A DNA stretch of 64,000 nucleotides, taken from Sacculina carcini. Its lineage: Eukaryota > Arthropoda > Thecostraca > Sacculinidae. The DNA lies in NCBI GenBank assembly GCA_916048095.2, contig OU696578.1, positions 6,486,287 through 6,550,286 of the forward strand. The letters run 5' to 3'. A program made the translations under genes and the position numbers. The notes below the pieces were generated by a model. The model saw only the letters and a program-made list of their open reading frames with translations, searched no databases and was not told the origin of the DNA. Positions 1 through 11,234 of this stretch are shown one piece after another. Position 1 is the stretch's first letter; the number at the start of each line of letters is the position of its first letter.

Positions 1-985
1 GCTGCGTGGCGTCGATCGTACTGACGCTTGTTTCGCCGCTGCTGCCTCTCCACCCGCCGTCGAACATCGCTCTCGTTCGGAGACACCTCCTGCTGAAGCA
101 CAGGTAGCTTCAACCACATTACCCTGCCGTGCAGCATCACTGACGGAGAGTAGTTGGTGGAGCAGTGTGGTGTAGCTCTATAGCTGGCTAGCAAACAACG
201 AACACGTTCCACGATGTTGTCGTCATGACGGTCCTGCAACCAGGATTTGAACGTCCTGTTGAACCGTTCGATTCCCCCGTTTCCTTGTGGTCAATAGACG
301 GAGGCTCGGTGGTGATCGATATCTCGCCTTTCGAGGTAGTGCTTGAACTCAGCGCTGGTAAACTGAGTGTCATTGTCGGTGACAAGCGACTCAGGATACC
401 CTTCACGAGATCAAACTCGTCCAGGGAATTCGTGAAGTTCTCTGTTTCGATGGAAGCCATCAAACCAACTTCGGCCCACTTGGAGAAATAGTCCACCAGC
501 GTCACGGCGTATCTGCAGCTAGCTGGTGCAGACCGTATTGGACCGACGATATCGATTCCCAGCTTCATCCAAGGACGCTCCGGTAGTTCTACCGGCTGCA
601 GAGGTTCCGTTCTGGAGCGGCTGCTGAGGACCTTGTCACTGCGATTGCATCGCTCGCATTGAGCAACTGTCTGTGCGACATCAGCGTCGAAACCAGGCCA
701 CCAAGCGAGGCCGCGCAGGAGTTGTTTTGTGCGTACGACACCATCGTGTGACGAATGTGCGTGGTCAAGATACTGCTTTCGCAGACTGCTTGGCACGACC
801 ACTTGGGATGCCGCCCTGATCACCAGTTCGCCGTCGGTCGAAAGATCGTTTCTGAGTGGAAAGAACGGTTTGATCGCTGGCTCACAATCTTTTGCAGACT
901 TGGGAAAGCCGTGTCGTATGCAGTGCCGTAACTCAGCCAATTGAGTGTCGTCCAGCGATGCTGCGCGTAGGTTCTCTCTCGACAC
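1..985 (-). pseudogene. Ty3/gypsy integrase, frameshifted and cut by window edge
   Basis: Integrase inserts the reverse-transcribed copy into the host chromosome. The N-terminal zinc-binding H/H...C-x2-C region is visible (ending QCERCN, about 645-670), followed by the first part of the catalytic core (GIDIVGP carries the first catalytic Asp; then a tyrosine-rich VTLVDYFSKW stretch near 480-510). Just after this, near 420-450, the frame changes. The rest of the core and the C-terminal domain continue in other frames down to position 1. The CDS is therefore dead in this copy. Length and motifs are typical for a gypsy integrase. Confidence 0.85.
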
Positions 986-991
986 GCGGCT

Positions 992-1621
992 TTATCCTTC
1001 GGACAGCAGCGCGACGACGTCGTAATCCTCATCGTTGGCTGCTGCTTCGTTCTCCGGGGCAAAATCGAGCGGCAGTAGGAACAGTGCGTCGGCACCGGGC
1101 AAGCGATCACCTGGAACATACTGTACAGTATATGAAAATGGTATTAGCCGAGCCTGCCAGCGAGCGACTCGAGAACCAGCGCGTCCACTGAACCGTGCAG
1201 ATAGCACCGACCACAGCGCGGAGTGATCGGTGCGCAGCGTAAAATGCCGGCCCCATAGGAAATTACGCCATTTTTCGACCGCCTGCACCGCCGCCAAAGC
1301 CTCGCGCTCCGTCACTGAGTAGTTGGCTTCACTGGCAGTGAACCGGCGGCTCCAGAAAGCTACGGCGCGCTCTGTGCCATGATCATCGGCCTGCGATAGA
1401 ACAGCGCCGGCACCTTTGTCGCTGGCGTCGGTGGTGACGAATGTCGTCCTGCCTAGGTCGAACGGCTGCAACGGCTGTGTTGCCTCGATGCGTTTTTTTA
1501 GAAGCAGGAACGCGGTAGCGTGGTGTTGTTCCCAGCTGAATCCGACATTCTTTCTCAGCAGTTCGAATAGCGGGACGTTATCTCTGCATACCCGGGAACG
1601 AACTGTGCCACCCAGCCGCAA
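992..1621 (-). pseudogene. Ty3/gypsy RNase H domain
   Basis: RNase H removes the RNA strand of the RNA/DNA hybrid during reverse transcription. Visible motifs are TTDASDKG (first Asp), YSVTEREALA (Glu) and LRTDHSALW (second Asp), in the spacing usual for Ty3/gypsy. The segment overlaps the end of the RT frame (1555-1621) in a different phase, so an indel separates it from RT. It is followed after a stop by the integrase segment at 985. Confidence 0.88.
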
Positions 1622-2735
1622 AGACCAAGAAAACTCCGCAGTTCCTTGGCGTTTTCGGGAGTGGGAGCGTCGCGAACGGAGCGGTTGTAGTCGTCTGACG
1701 GAGAAACTCCTTCCTCAGACAAGATGTAACCACAAAACCTGATATTGTTTCTGGCTTCTGTCGACTTGTCTGTGTTAAGCGTCACGTTAGCCTGTCGCAA
1801 CCGCTTCTTCACGAGTCCGAGACGCTGGTCGTGTATTTGCCGATTCGGCCCACAAATGACAATATCGTCTAGATAGTGACAAAGGCCGGGGATACCCTCC
1901 AACAGACCATCCAGAAGTCGCTGAAAAGGGGCTCCAGCGGACGCGAGCCCAAATGGGACTCGACGGAACTGCAAAAGTCCGTCGTGTGTTATAAACGCTG
2001 TGATGTTCTTGGATTGAGGGTCCAGTTGCATTTGATGATACGCGCAGCGCACATCGAGGTGAGATAATACTTTACCGTTCAACTGTGACTGGAGCTCCTC
2101 CAAAGTCGGCAAAGGGTGCACCTTGTCGACAATCTGGCTATTCGGTCCTCTGAGGTCCACACAGAGTCGAATCGCACCAGAGCGTTTACGAGCCACTACA
2201 ATGGGACTCACACACGGTGAAGAATCTACGCGCTCAATACCGCCCTGTGCCAGCAGTTTCTTCAGCTCCGCTGACACGTCGCTGCGTGTCGCCAGTGATA
2301 ATCTGCGCAGGGGAATTTGCGTTGGTTCAGCCGACGGGTTCAGGCGAATCCGATGACGGTAGCCGACGATCGCCGGCAGCTCTGTTTCCGTCGACGTTTC
2401 CGGTGTGGAAACCGTGACGATCAATCCGCGGTCTGGATGAATGACTAGGCCCAGCATGGACAGTGCATCCAGTCCTAGCAGTGCCTCCGGCGCATCAGTG
2501 GCCACGATGTAAAAATCAACGGACGCCGTGTGAGAGCCAACAGATACCCGCGTGGGCAAAATTCCGACTACCGAGAGCGGTCTGTGTCCGACGCCAAACA
2601 GTTTGGTGGTCGTTGAGTGTACCGGCGTACCTTTGAAATGATTGCGTGCCCACGGCAGACTCATGAAACATACACTCAATGTTGTGTGTTGTTTACCGAT
2701 CGTTGCCAAACGGATAAACCAGTGTCTATTTGGAG
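1555..2735 (-). pseudogene. Ty3/gypsy protease-reverse transcriptase
   Basis: The RT copies the element's RNA into DNA. The segment contains the protease C-terminal half (LLGLDALSMLG), then RT motifs in order: ARKRSGAIRLCVDLR, LDVRCAYHQ, VPFGLASAGAPFQ and the catalytic HYLDD (near 1865-1880). The protease active-site triad DTG is encoded at 2718-2726 but in a different frame from the rest, so a small indel lies at about 2705-2718. The open frame from 2709 down begins with TTG only because of that break, so no genuine start is claimed. Confidence 0.87.
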
Positions 2736-2762
2736 CTCCACGTCCGCGGAACGACCTGAGTG

Positions 2763-3109
2763 CAGTGTTGCTTCGGCTGTGTTAGCGAGTGGACGTTCAT
2801 TTTTGTCATCCTAAATATTTGACAGTTTTCAGGGAAATTTTAACAGTTTTCTAGGGTTGTTTTGCTCCAAATTATTTTAGAGAGTGTGCACGTCATTTGG
2901 TGTTCGTCGGTGCATTCCTAATTGTCATCCCTGGTGCTGTAGAGGCAGGAAAAGTGTGATTTTTTCGTTAGTTTTGTTGTATTTCGGGCGATTTTGAATG
3001 AAAGGCTTTTTTTCGGCTAAAACTTCTGCGCAAAAAACGTGTTTTCATCCGATAAGCAACCCGCGAAACGAACAATTTTTTTAGTCTATTTTATATTATT
3101 CTCAACTTC
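2763..3109. other. AT-rich stretch without gene
   Basis: This stretch lies between the end of the gypsy pol and the leader of element A. It is T-rich on the + strand with no coding signal and no repeat shared elsewhere in the window. It may be flanking DNA or a decayed LTR. Confidence 0.3.
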
Positions 3110-3231
3110 ACCACTTCAGTCTACCGCTTCCACTTCAGTCTACCACTTCAGTGGTTTTGTGGTTGTTGTGTGTATAATTACACTGTGTGCATTGCCTGCT
3201 GGTTCACCGCTAAATTTTACTTTGTACTACA
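3110..3231 (+). repeat. Putative 5' LTR remnant (U5) of element A
   Basis: By analogy with element B, where the LTR ends CACTACA followed by AGCTATTTCGG, the LTR of A would end at 3231 (TACTACA, then AGCTATTTCGG). The stretch contains a short tandem repeat (CCACTTCAGTCTACC, near 3110-3150). No second full copy of this LTR was found, so the left boundary is a guess. Confidence 0.45.
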
Positions 3232-3244
3232 AGCTATTTCGGCT

Positions 3245-4040
3245 ATGAATGACAGGGGTAAGCCGCTAAGTGGCCAGGTACAGCAGGCATGGCAGGGACT
3301 GTTGTTTGATATGCGCATAATCCACGAGTATGACGGCTCTGGTGATGTTGTCGAGTGGTGGACACGGACAGAGCTACTCTGCAGTCTCCGCGGGATTCCT
3401 GCGGTGTCGGTGGTGCCACTGCGGCTGACCGGCGGTGCTTTTGCTGTCTGGGCGGAGATGCCTCTCGCTTTGCAGCAAGTCGGTGATGTTGTTCGCGACC
3501 GCCTCTACGCTGCGTTTGGACTGGACAAATTTGCAGCGTATGATGCGTTCACCGCACGCAGGCTGCACGCTGCGGAGTCGCCCGATGTATTTTTGGCAGA
3601 TTTACGGCGACTAGCCACGCCGTTCGGCGGTGTACCGGACATCGCGTTGTGCTGCGCATTCGTGGCAGGCCTGCCGGATAGCGTGGGACAGATGATTCGT
3701 GCAGGGTCGAGGGCCGAAGGCCTAGACCTGGATAGCATGTTGTGTCGTGCACGCTCCGTGCTGAGCGACGAGCGCCTGTCTGTCGTTGCTGCAGGTCGCG
3801 GCGACCATCCCGCTGGTGCCGACTCAGCACGCACTGGAGCAAGGAAAAGAGCGAGTGCACGGCCGTGGAGACGGCGTTGCTGGATATGTGGCAGCACCGC
3901 GCATCGGCTGGCCAGCTGTCCGAAGAGACAAGGAAACGATGGGCACGTCTGCACCGGTGTATTCTCTCCGGCAATCAGTGCTGCTCTGCCAGTGGTGCAG
4001 CTGGACGTCAGAGGCAAACCGCGCCGCGCGTTGGTGGCTG
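3245..4040 (+). pseudogene. Element A gag (capsid plus one CCHC knuckle)
   Basis: Gag packages the element's RNA. The ATG at 3245 follows the putative LTR end by 13 bases, as in B. The protein aligns by eye with B gag: a W-rich start (VVEWWTRTELLCSL), VVPLRLTGGAFAVW, and an LxxAFGLDKFAAYDAF core. One CCHC knuckle is visible (CWICGSTAHRLASC, C-x2-C-x4-H-x4-C). The frame stays open into the protease start and runs to 4186. At about 4029 the gag frame loses homology where an apparent short deletion removed the D-T of the protease DTG triad and moved the rest into the -1 frame. Confidence 0.8.
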
Positions 4041-5871
4041 TACAGACAACATCGTGCATGTGTCGTGCTGCCATAGTTGGCAGAAGCGGACCGTCTCGCT
4101 TGCAACGTTGGGTGATGCCAGGCTTGTGTGTCAGGGCACCGGTCGGCTCACTGAGGTGGCTCCGCAAGGTCAGAGTGCGGAGTTAGCGGTGCTGGTTGTG
4201 TCCAGTCCTCCGCTTGGCTTTGACATGATCCTTGGTATGTCGGGCATTCAAGCACTTGGTGGTGTTGCCGTGCAGTCGCCTTCTGCAGTCCGTTTTTGCG
4301 GCGGCGCTGCGCGGGAGTCTGCCAGCCTCTCATTCGACGCGCCGGATTATCAAGCCATATTTGAGCCACAGAAACGACGGTGGCGCGTGCAGTGGAAGTG
4401 GGCTCAGTCTGCCGGTCCAGAGTGCCTGCGCAACGCAACGGCGCAGTACCGTGTGCGTGATTGCGAGCGTCAAGAGTACGATGCTGAACTGACTTCCTGG
4501 ATCGAGCAGGGATGGTTGGTGCCGTACGACCCAGCCCAGCATGGAGAGGTGCGTGGCCTAGTGCCGCTTATGGTAGCCCGCCAGAAAGGCCGCAATCGAG
4601 TGCGACCAGTGATCGACCTCCGCGGGTTAAACGGACATTTGAGCGCGCACACAGCTGACGCCGAAGTGTGTGCCGAACAGCTACGAAAGTGGCGGCGCCA
4701 CGGCGCGAACACTGCTGTCGTCGACTTGCGCCGTGCATATTTGCAGTTGCACGTGGACCGGCACTTGTGGGCATACCAGACGGTGCTGGTGCGCGGCAAG
4801 CGATACTGCTTAACGCGGCTCGGACTGGGCCTGAGCGTCGCGCCGTCGATAATGCGTGCCTTGGTGCGTCTGGTGCTGGCCCAAGATTCACGCATCGAGG
4901 CGGCTGTACTGCCGTTTGTTGATGACCTTTTGGTCAACGAGGATATTGCATCTGCCGAGCAGGTAGTGGCTCATTTTCAGGCGTTCGGCCTGGAGTGCAA
5001 GCCGCCTGAGCGCGTGACCGCTGAGGCTGGTGCGCGCATGCTGGGCCTGCGAGTGCATGCTGAGGGCCAATGTTTGACATGGCGCCGTGATTCGCCCGTT
5101 GAAGCCCCGCCCGACAAGATGACGCGCCGGTCACTTTTTTCGTGGTGCGGCCGCGCCGTAGCTCACGTGCCTGTCAGTGGCTGGCTGCGCCCGGCGGCCG
5201 CCTGGCTCAAGCGGCGCGTCAACGAGCTGACATCCGGCTGGGACGACGTCACTCACGGCGCAGAACTACGATGGCAGCTGGACCAGGTGGATGCACGTCT
5301 AAAAAGCGAAGACCCAGCGCGCCGACCGTGGTCGGTGTGCGGCCGTCGTGCTGTCGTCTGGTGCGATGCCAGCTCGCTGGCCGCGGGTGTTGCAGTGGAA
5401 GTGCCAGGCAGAGGTATTATCGAGGATGCTAGCTGGCTGCGGAAACCGGACGATTGCAGCCATATATATATGGCCGAGCTGGATTCCGCCATTCGCGGTG
5501 TGAACTTGGCAATTGCGTGGCAGATGCGTGATGTCGATTTGTGCACAGATTCGGCCACGGTCCACCGCTGGCTGAGCGATGCCATCAGCGGTCGCGCCAG
5601 GCTGCGAACAAAAGCCAGCAATGAGCTGCTGATTCCCCGACGGGTCGATGTGATTCGGCAGTTAGTGACTGAATTTGACCTGAAGATGATCGTGAAGCTG
5701 GTGCGCACGGCGGAGAACAAGGCTGATGCGCTGACCAGGGTGCCGCGTGAGTGGTTGGCCCGTGCTGATACTGCTGCAGATCAGAAGCCGACCGCTGTTG
5801 TGGCGGCAGCAGCGTGGTCGCGGCAGCAGATAGCCAACGTTCATGCCAACGCTGGGCACCCGGGCGTGTGA
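4029..5871 (+). pseudogene. Element A pol: protease end, RT, RNase H, start of integrase
   Basis: A long open frame (open from 3742) carries the protease tail (GFDMILGMSGI), RT (VRPVIDLRGLNG, VVDLRRAYLQ, RLGLGLSVAPS, PFVDD) and an unusual compact RNase H (VWCDASS, MAELDSA, CTDSAT, NKADALTRV). It ends with the first integrase histidines (HANAGHPGV) and a stop at 5869-5871. RT and RNase H look uninterrupted. The protease lacks its catalytic DT, so maturation of the product would fail. The stop truncates the polyprotein before the integrase. Confidence 0.85.
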
Positions 5872-6544
5872 CGCACGCTGTATTTCGCGAAGCGCGAAAT
5901 CTCACCGTTGTCTCACGTGCGGATGTCCAGGCGGTTGTGAGCAGCTGCAGCAGGTGTTTTACGAGCGCGGTGGTTGCGTCGAACTACTGTGCGACAATGA
6001 CACCATATTCCGCAGCCGCTGCTTCGCCGCTATTGCTGCCATCTGGAACGTTGGCCTGCGCTTTCGGACCGCGCACGCGCCGAGCGGCAATGCAATTGTT
6101 GAGCGCAATCAACGGACGATAAAGGTGCTGGCGGCGCGGAAGCAGTGCAGCATTGCCGAAGCCGTGCACCTTTATAACGTGACGCCGCGTGATTTTTCAC
6201 CTGCGCCTGCTGCCGCCGTCTACACATACCCGGTTAGAGTCTGTGTGCGTGCAGCTGAGTCTGCAGCCGTCGGTAGCGACAACAACTCTGACTGGCGGCA
6301 GCAAAGCGGAGGGGCGCCGTATCGCGCTGGCGACAGAGTGTGGGTGTCACAGCGACGCACGCGTTGCACGGAGCAGTCGCGACCTGGCCGCGTCACTGGC
6401 GTTGTATCTGAGCAAGTGGTGAATTTGAACGGGATGCCGCGTCACGTACGCGACGTTCGGCCGCGCTACTGCTCTGGTGGCAGCGACAACGTAGACGTCG
6501 GCATCGATGAGGACGATGCTAATTTTACTTTGTACCACAGTTGA
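5843..6544 (+). pseudogene. Element A integrase with internal deletion
   Basis: After the stop, integrase continues in another frame. The zinc-finger C-x2-C (VVSSCSRC in yet another frame, near 5935-5960) is followed directly by the region before the second catalytic Asp (ELLCDNDTIFRS). Compared with B, about 200 bp are missing, including the first catalytic Asp. The second Asp and the Glu (NAIVERNQR) remain, as does the C-terminal VNLNGMPRHVRDVRPR tail. The product cannot be an active integrase. Confidence 0.82.
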
Positions 6545-6554
6545 TTTATGTTTC

Positions 6555-6830
6555 TTTAAATCAGGTGGAGGTGTGGTGTGATCGTGAGCGAGAGAGAGTG
6601 TATGTGTGTTTGTGTGTGTGTGTGAAAGATTGAGTGTGTCTGTGTGATTGTGTATGCGTTTAGTGAAATGTACATGCCCCGCGGCGGCGAGCGATTGACT
6701 GGCTCGCCGCTGATTGGTTGTTGCGGCGGGTGAGTCGTGTTCGAAGTGTGGTGTTGTGACGACATATTGTAGGCGCGCGTGGGGCATTGATGCCCACGCG
6801 CGCCTGTCTGAATATATTTTAGTTTCTGGT
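6555..6830 (+). repeat. Putative 3' LTR remnant of element A with GC-rich hairpin
   Basis: TG-rich sequence follows the pol end. It contains GCTGATTGGTT (inverted CCAAT box) as in the LTR of B. At 6771-6805 lies a near-perfect inverted repeat, AGGCGCGCGTGGG(G)CAT against ATGCCCACGCGCGCCT, a 16-bp stem with a 2-nt loop and one bulged G. The direct match to a 5' LTR cannot be shown because the 5' copy is truncated. Confidence 0.4.
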
Positions 6831-7230
6831 TTTGTTACAGTAATATAAGGACATGTCTTTCTCTTGTTTTTAATACGTGTCTTGGTATTTGGGAAATGTT
6901 TATCATAGATCTGTTTAAATATTTCCATGAAGCTAGCATATTCTTGATCGCTGCACGTGGTACTATATACTGGTTCCCAGTTGGCCTCAGTAAGGTCTTC
7001 TGAGAATGAAGCCAAGGAGTCAGCTGATATTACTCTTTTTGTAATATATCTTGGATCAGCACAAGCAGTTTGTATAGCAAATTGACTTATTGTTGGGAAA
7101 TGATCGGTTATGTTGGTTTTCATGATGGAATTTTCCAAATTGCTCTCAAATAATGTTGACCACGTTTGGTTAATTAGTGTTGAGGTGTCGCTTGTTATTC
7201 TGGTCGGCTTAGTAATTAGAAGGGTTAATG
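6815..7230 (-). pseudogene. Non-LTR retrotransposon fragment, end of endonuclease and linker
   Basis: The minus-strand frame reads TLFESN...ITDHFPTISQF, the typical C-terminal SDH/TDH motif of an APE-type LINE endonuclease. It is followed by the linker before RT (YASFMEIFKQIYDKHFP). The RT itself is absent, and the fragment ends near 6815 against the element A tail. The clade cannot be named from this piece. Confidence 0.65.
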
Positions 7231-7642
7231 AGTGTAGAGAAGCGATTGGTTCAGCACGTAGTCCAAACTGGGGGCGCTAGAGGGCGCCAAGTGATAAGCG
7301 CCAGGGTCAAGGTGAGCGACCCTGACCAGTCGCTGTACAGTCATTACACAGTGCGTTTCACTAGTGGTGGTGTGCGGCATTTTATTGTGAGTACTAGCAT
7401 TAAGACCCGCCCGTTGTGCGGAAGAATGTTTGAGTTGGTCAGCACAGATACGTTTTAGTCAGACTATGATTGAAGTTGTAACAGCATCAAACACTAAAAT
7501 TTCCGTATAACCAGCACCTGCCCGATTTGTGTTGGCTCGGTGGTGCTGTGCACTATCGAGCAGTCTCCTCTCCTGAGACTGAGCCTCAGTCTCAGCATCT
7601 CGGGTGGCGGCGGTCCTCTCTCTGTTGTCAGATCGCCTCTAT
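7228..7642. other. Unassigned sequence with a 23-bp palindrome
   Basis: An unremarkable 76-codon open frame (7228-7458, +) has no recognisable motif and is not called a gene. At 7573-7595 there is a perfect 11+1+11 palindrome (CTGAGACTGAG arms). A second copy with the same arms lies at 11938-11960, on the other side of element C, so both belong to the DNA into which C inserted. Confidence 0.35.
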
Positions 7643-8339
7643 TGTAACGGTGATGATAATAATAATATGTTTTTATGTTGATCTTCGTTCGGCTGATCGT
7701 GAAATCTTGATAGTTCCTCTTGATGTTGTGGTCCGCGATAACAAGTAATAGTCACCCAGTCGTATTTTAATAGTGTATTTAGAAACCAGTCAAATCTACT
7801 CATAAAACTTGATAAAGTCCTGAACCTAATGCTCTAATGACGACTTAATAACTGCCTGCCTGGGTGAGTGGTCCTCTGTTGTTAGTGTCACATCTTGACT
7901 GCCCTATCGTTAGTGAACCTAGTATCTCTAGCGTCTCCAGTCTCTAGTATCACCCCCTTATTGTTAGTACAACACAGGTATATATACACACGACCACAGG
8001 TCGTCGGCTCAATGTGCCACACTGAATCTCACCGGGCAAACAGTTCGGCTGCCAACCTAGTTGCGAGCTATTTCTAAACACGATCTGACACTACACACGC
8101 GTTACAATGAGATGCTCAGCCAAGTCAGACACACAAAAAAAGATAATTAATCAACGGTAACACGTTGCCAAGCATATCAGGGGCAGTGTACTACTGACGT
8201 CACCCTAACACATAAATTAGCCTAACGACAGCTGCACAAGCAGGCCGCTAAAGAACGCGAACGTAAACTGAGAAAAAGAGAGAAAGAAAACTGAGTAAAC
8301 TGACATATAGAAAACTGGTCTGATTATAACTTTGTTATA
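7643..8339 (-). repeat. Element C 3' LTR
   Basis: On the + strand it begins TGTAACGG and ends TTGTTATA, a TGTAAC/GTTATA near-inverted terminus. It is near-identical to 11235-11931. Confidence 0.88.
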
Positions 8340-11234
8340 TCACAGCTGCGAGGTCTTTTAAACGAATGTGAACACTAGACACAATCACGGCCATCAAAGC
8401 CAATGGCTCTACTGAATCGTGATAGTTGCAATTATAGCAAACTGCCAATCATTATTTGCCGGGTTTCCACATCAGGGTAGGACTGAAGCATAATTCTGAT
8501 CAGTGATTATACAGCGCCATTTCTCACCATACACACATACTCCATGAGTAAGTGCATACAGTATTGTGCGTCTGTAATAATCAACTGTCACATCGAGTCG
8601 ACAGGGCCGTACATAAAACACAGGAACATCCTGTGTCACCAGTCAATTGCTGGTGAATTCTGGCACATTAACTGTCTTTTGTCGATGTTTGCCTCATCCC
8701 AATATTTTAGTGGTATTCCTGCATCATCAATAACTGACAGCTCCAGCATCCAGTAATAGTCCAAAATACTCGACAGCTTGATCAAAAGTGAGGTTTTAAA
8801 ATTATTCAGACCAGTTATCTTTACATTTTCATTAAAAATTATTAGCTATAACCCTAACTAGTCATTACAACCCCTTTCACCTAAATATTCAAGTGTGTAT
8901 ATCAAAGTACTTAAACACAATTATACAATGAAACAAAATTCTAGATTAGCGCATGTCTATGTCTATCGCATACAGTAACTTAAAATCTAGAACAACACGA
9001 ATCTATATCTCACGAATCTACATGAGAAACTAACTTAGTTGTAATTAACACACGGTTATGGACACCTGGTTACACTTAATTCTAACTAGCTCAACACATT
9101 ATACATATAAAATGAGCGATATATCGTGTTAATAAAACCATTCAACCATGTTTTGCCGACCACGAACGCGTCCACGGCTCGATCCAAGCAGGTGTTGTTG
9201 ATCTTGAATCACATCAGGCAGAGGTCGTATACCGGCGGGGTATACTCTGTCGACTCGTAGTCCACGCGCTGCTTCACCAGTCATTCAGCTGCTGTCGTCG
9301 TTTTGCGCAAACACCTGCAGCACTTCGTTGTCAATAGCGTTGATTAATATCCGACCGTCTTTCATGGTTACTCGTCCCCATCTTTATCGCAGTTGTCTTT
9401 CAGGCTGATTGGTGAACCGCTGGAGTTGTCTCGGCTCGTGTTGATAATTGTTTTCGTTGTCGTAGTTAGTAGACTGTCAGTTCAGCACACGGTTGATCAG
9501 GGGTTCCAGCAAACTGTTGACTCAATCTCGCCTCTTCAGACCGAAAAACGGACAATTCTCACCAGTGACTCATTGTTCTGTGTCGGTGTGGTAGCAGGAT
9601 TGAGACAGGGAATTGAATGAAAAACGCATGCAATGTCCACTTGGAAATATGAAACTAATTTACCACGAGGTAGGAAAACAAGGGCTACATCATGAGAGGA
9701 AAATAGACAATTAATAGGAAACAATTAATAGGAGCAATATCCAGAGCCGTTTTATTTTTATCATTATGAAATATTATTGTATTTATAATTAAGCCCAATT
9801 TCACCTTATTATCAAGTTTTCATATATTTATCTAGTTTTAAGAATATATTTTACACACTTACAGAGTAATGTTTCGTCTTCTGTAACTTTTAGTGCACAC
9901 ATGCTTCTGCGTATATTCTCCATGATAATTACAATCTACTCTATTGGTCGTTAATTGATGTCGTAGCATACTTCTGTGTATGCCTCCAGTTTCAACTAAC
10001 CGACTTAGTCAACAAAGTAATTGCTTCAATTACTCCGCTTGTTTATTAAGTAGCATGTTAAATGCTTTCAACTAAATGTCTTGTGTATTTTCACAGTTAG
10101 ACGGTTGACACAAGGCTCTTCTCTTGACACCATGTGTGCCTCGTACATTATCTTGCTGCTAAATATTTAACGCATTCATATATCCATCAGTTAAGTCTAC
10201 TGAACTTTCCTCGATATCCGTTTCCTATTTTATAACACATCTTACACTCTCATTTTCTGGTATGAGATACAGAGTGTCTACACCAACATCTACTTAACCT
10301 AGTCATTTAGTCATATATTCATCAGTCATTTAGTTATTTAGTCATCTGCGGCGTATCGTGCCCTGACGTTCCAATGCATCTTATATGCGTTGCTATACAT
10401 ACCTTAAATGTATGTTCTCAAATATCTGTCACTTTTGACAGATAGTTTTACATTTCATTTCAAATATTTCAACATCTCGTCCTGATTAAAAAAAGTATTT
10501 GTCAGTGATTGTCTTCTCATATTTCTCAGTCGTATATAGTACATGTTTTGACATTATAATAAAAATATCAAAGTCCAATTGTACACCATAATAATTATAC
10601 AAATAATTAAACAGATCCCAGCCTAATATCCAACATTAGCCTAATATTTAATTTCGTGTCCTCTAATAGAATACTTAGTGTCAAAATTCACAAAAGACAC
10701 CGATCATTTAATAAGTGCAATATTGTTTAATCTTGTCCCCTTTATACTAGTCAAACGCATCCTACAAGACATGCAACTTAGTTTCTTCACGCAATATTTC
10801 GATATTATTCATACATCACACCCAGCATCTACTAAAATATTGATTGGAGGTCCTCCTATATTTACATAACATATTGATTTCTAACATTAGCTTCAAAATT
10901 AGTTCTGGGTTTTGCTTTCTGAAACACATACTGACCTTATTCAATAGTGGTTTTCGTAAATTTTTTCATTCTTGTTTCTTACGGAATTTTCTTATCTATA
11001 TTTGCTTTGGTTGTACCATTAACTATAATACCTATGGTTAAAATACATACTTTATCCATATATTTTTTTATATTTCCTAATTTTATTCTGAGTAAGGCTC
11101 TGGATTCTGACAAGGCTTAAGGAAAATTGAGATAACACTCACCTCACAGTTCATTGAGCCACCGGTGGAAGTGACCGAGTTTCGACTATGCCGAGAAGAT
11201 AACCACAATTAAAGATCCGGGTCACGGCACCAAA
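8340..11234 (-). other. Element C internal region, no coding capacity seen
   Basis: This is AT-rich sequence with only short chance frames. The low level of LTR divergence argues against slow decay of an old gag-pol here. It is more likely that the element moved with proteins supplied by another copy. No polypurine tract could be recognised next to 8340. Confidence 0.6.
11214..11232 (-). promoter_or_regulatory. Primer binding site for tRNA-His
   Basis: The + strand reads GATCCGGGTCACGGCACCA, which matches the 3' end of metazoan tRNA-His (acceptor ...TCACGGC-A-CCA). Read as the element's minus strand this is TGGTGCCGTGACC..., two bases inside the LTR, the usual primer site position. The tRNA identity is from memory of the conserved tRNA-His acceptor stem. 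Confidence 0.75.

Larger units (their letters stand above)
1..2762 (-). mobile_element. Degenerate Ty3/gypsy LTR retrotransposon (pol only)
   Basis: On the minus strand, protease, reverse transcriptase, RNase H and integrase follow each other in the Ty3/gypsy order. The reading frame changes at the protease active site, between RT and RNase H, and inside the integrase, so the copy cannot make one polyprotein. The integrase C-terminus runs off the window start. Gag is missing: the sequence above about 2762 is not recognisably gag. No LTR is visible. The family assignment rests on domain order and on the YLDD-type RT and HHCC integrase. Confidence 0.9.
3110..6765 (+). mobile_element. Decayed LTR retrotransposon, element A (same family as B and E)
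   Basis: Gag, protease, RT, RNase H and integrase lie in Ty3/gypsy order on the + strand. It is clearly related to element B (12153-16886): both share the gag fold pattern, an (I/V)LGM(S/N)G(I/V) protease tail, a VDD- or LDD-type RT box and an RNase H ending in N(K/R)AD(A/L)LTRVP. A run ending CTACA at 3231 followed by AAGCTATTTCGG matches the LTR end and next bases of B, so 3110-3231 is probably the U5 part of a 5' LTR. The region 6555-6765 is probably the U3 part of a 3' LTR, with an inverted CCAAT box like that of B. Outer boundaries are inferred. Confidence 0.75.

Noticed and set aside
8620-8760. Minus-strand words resembling a copia integrase stretch (DAGIPLKYWDEA) inside element C.
   Set aside because: It is short, followed at once by stops, and no neighbouring integrase or RT motif supports it.
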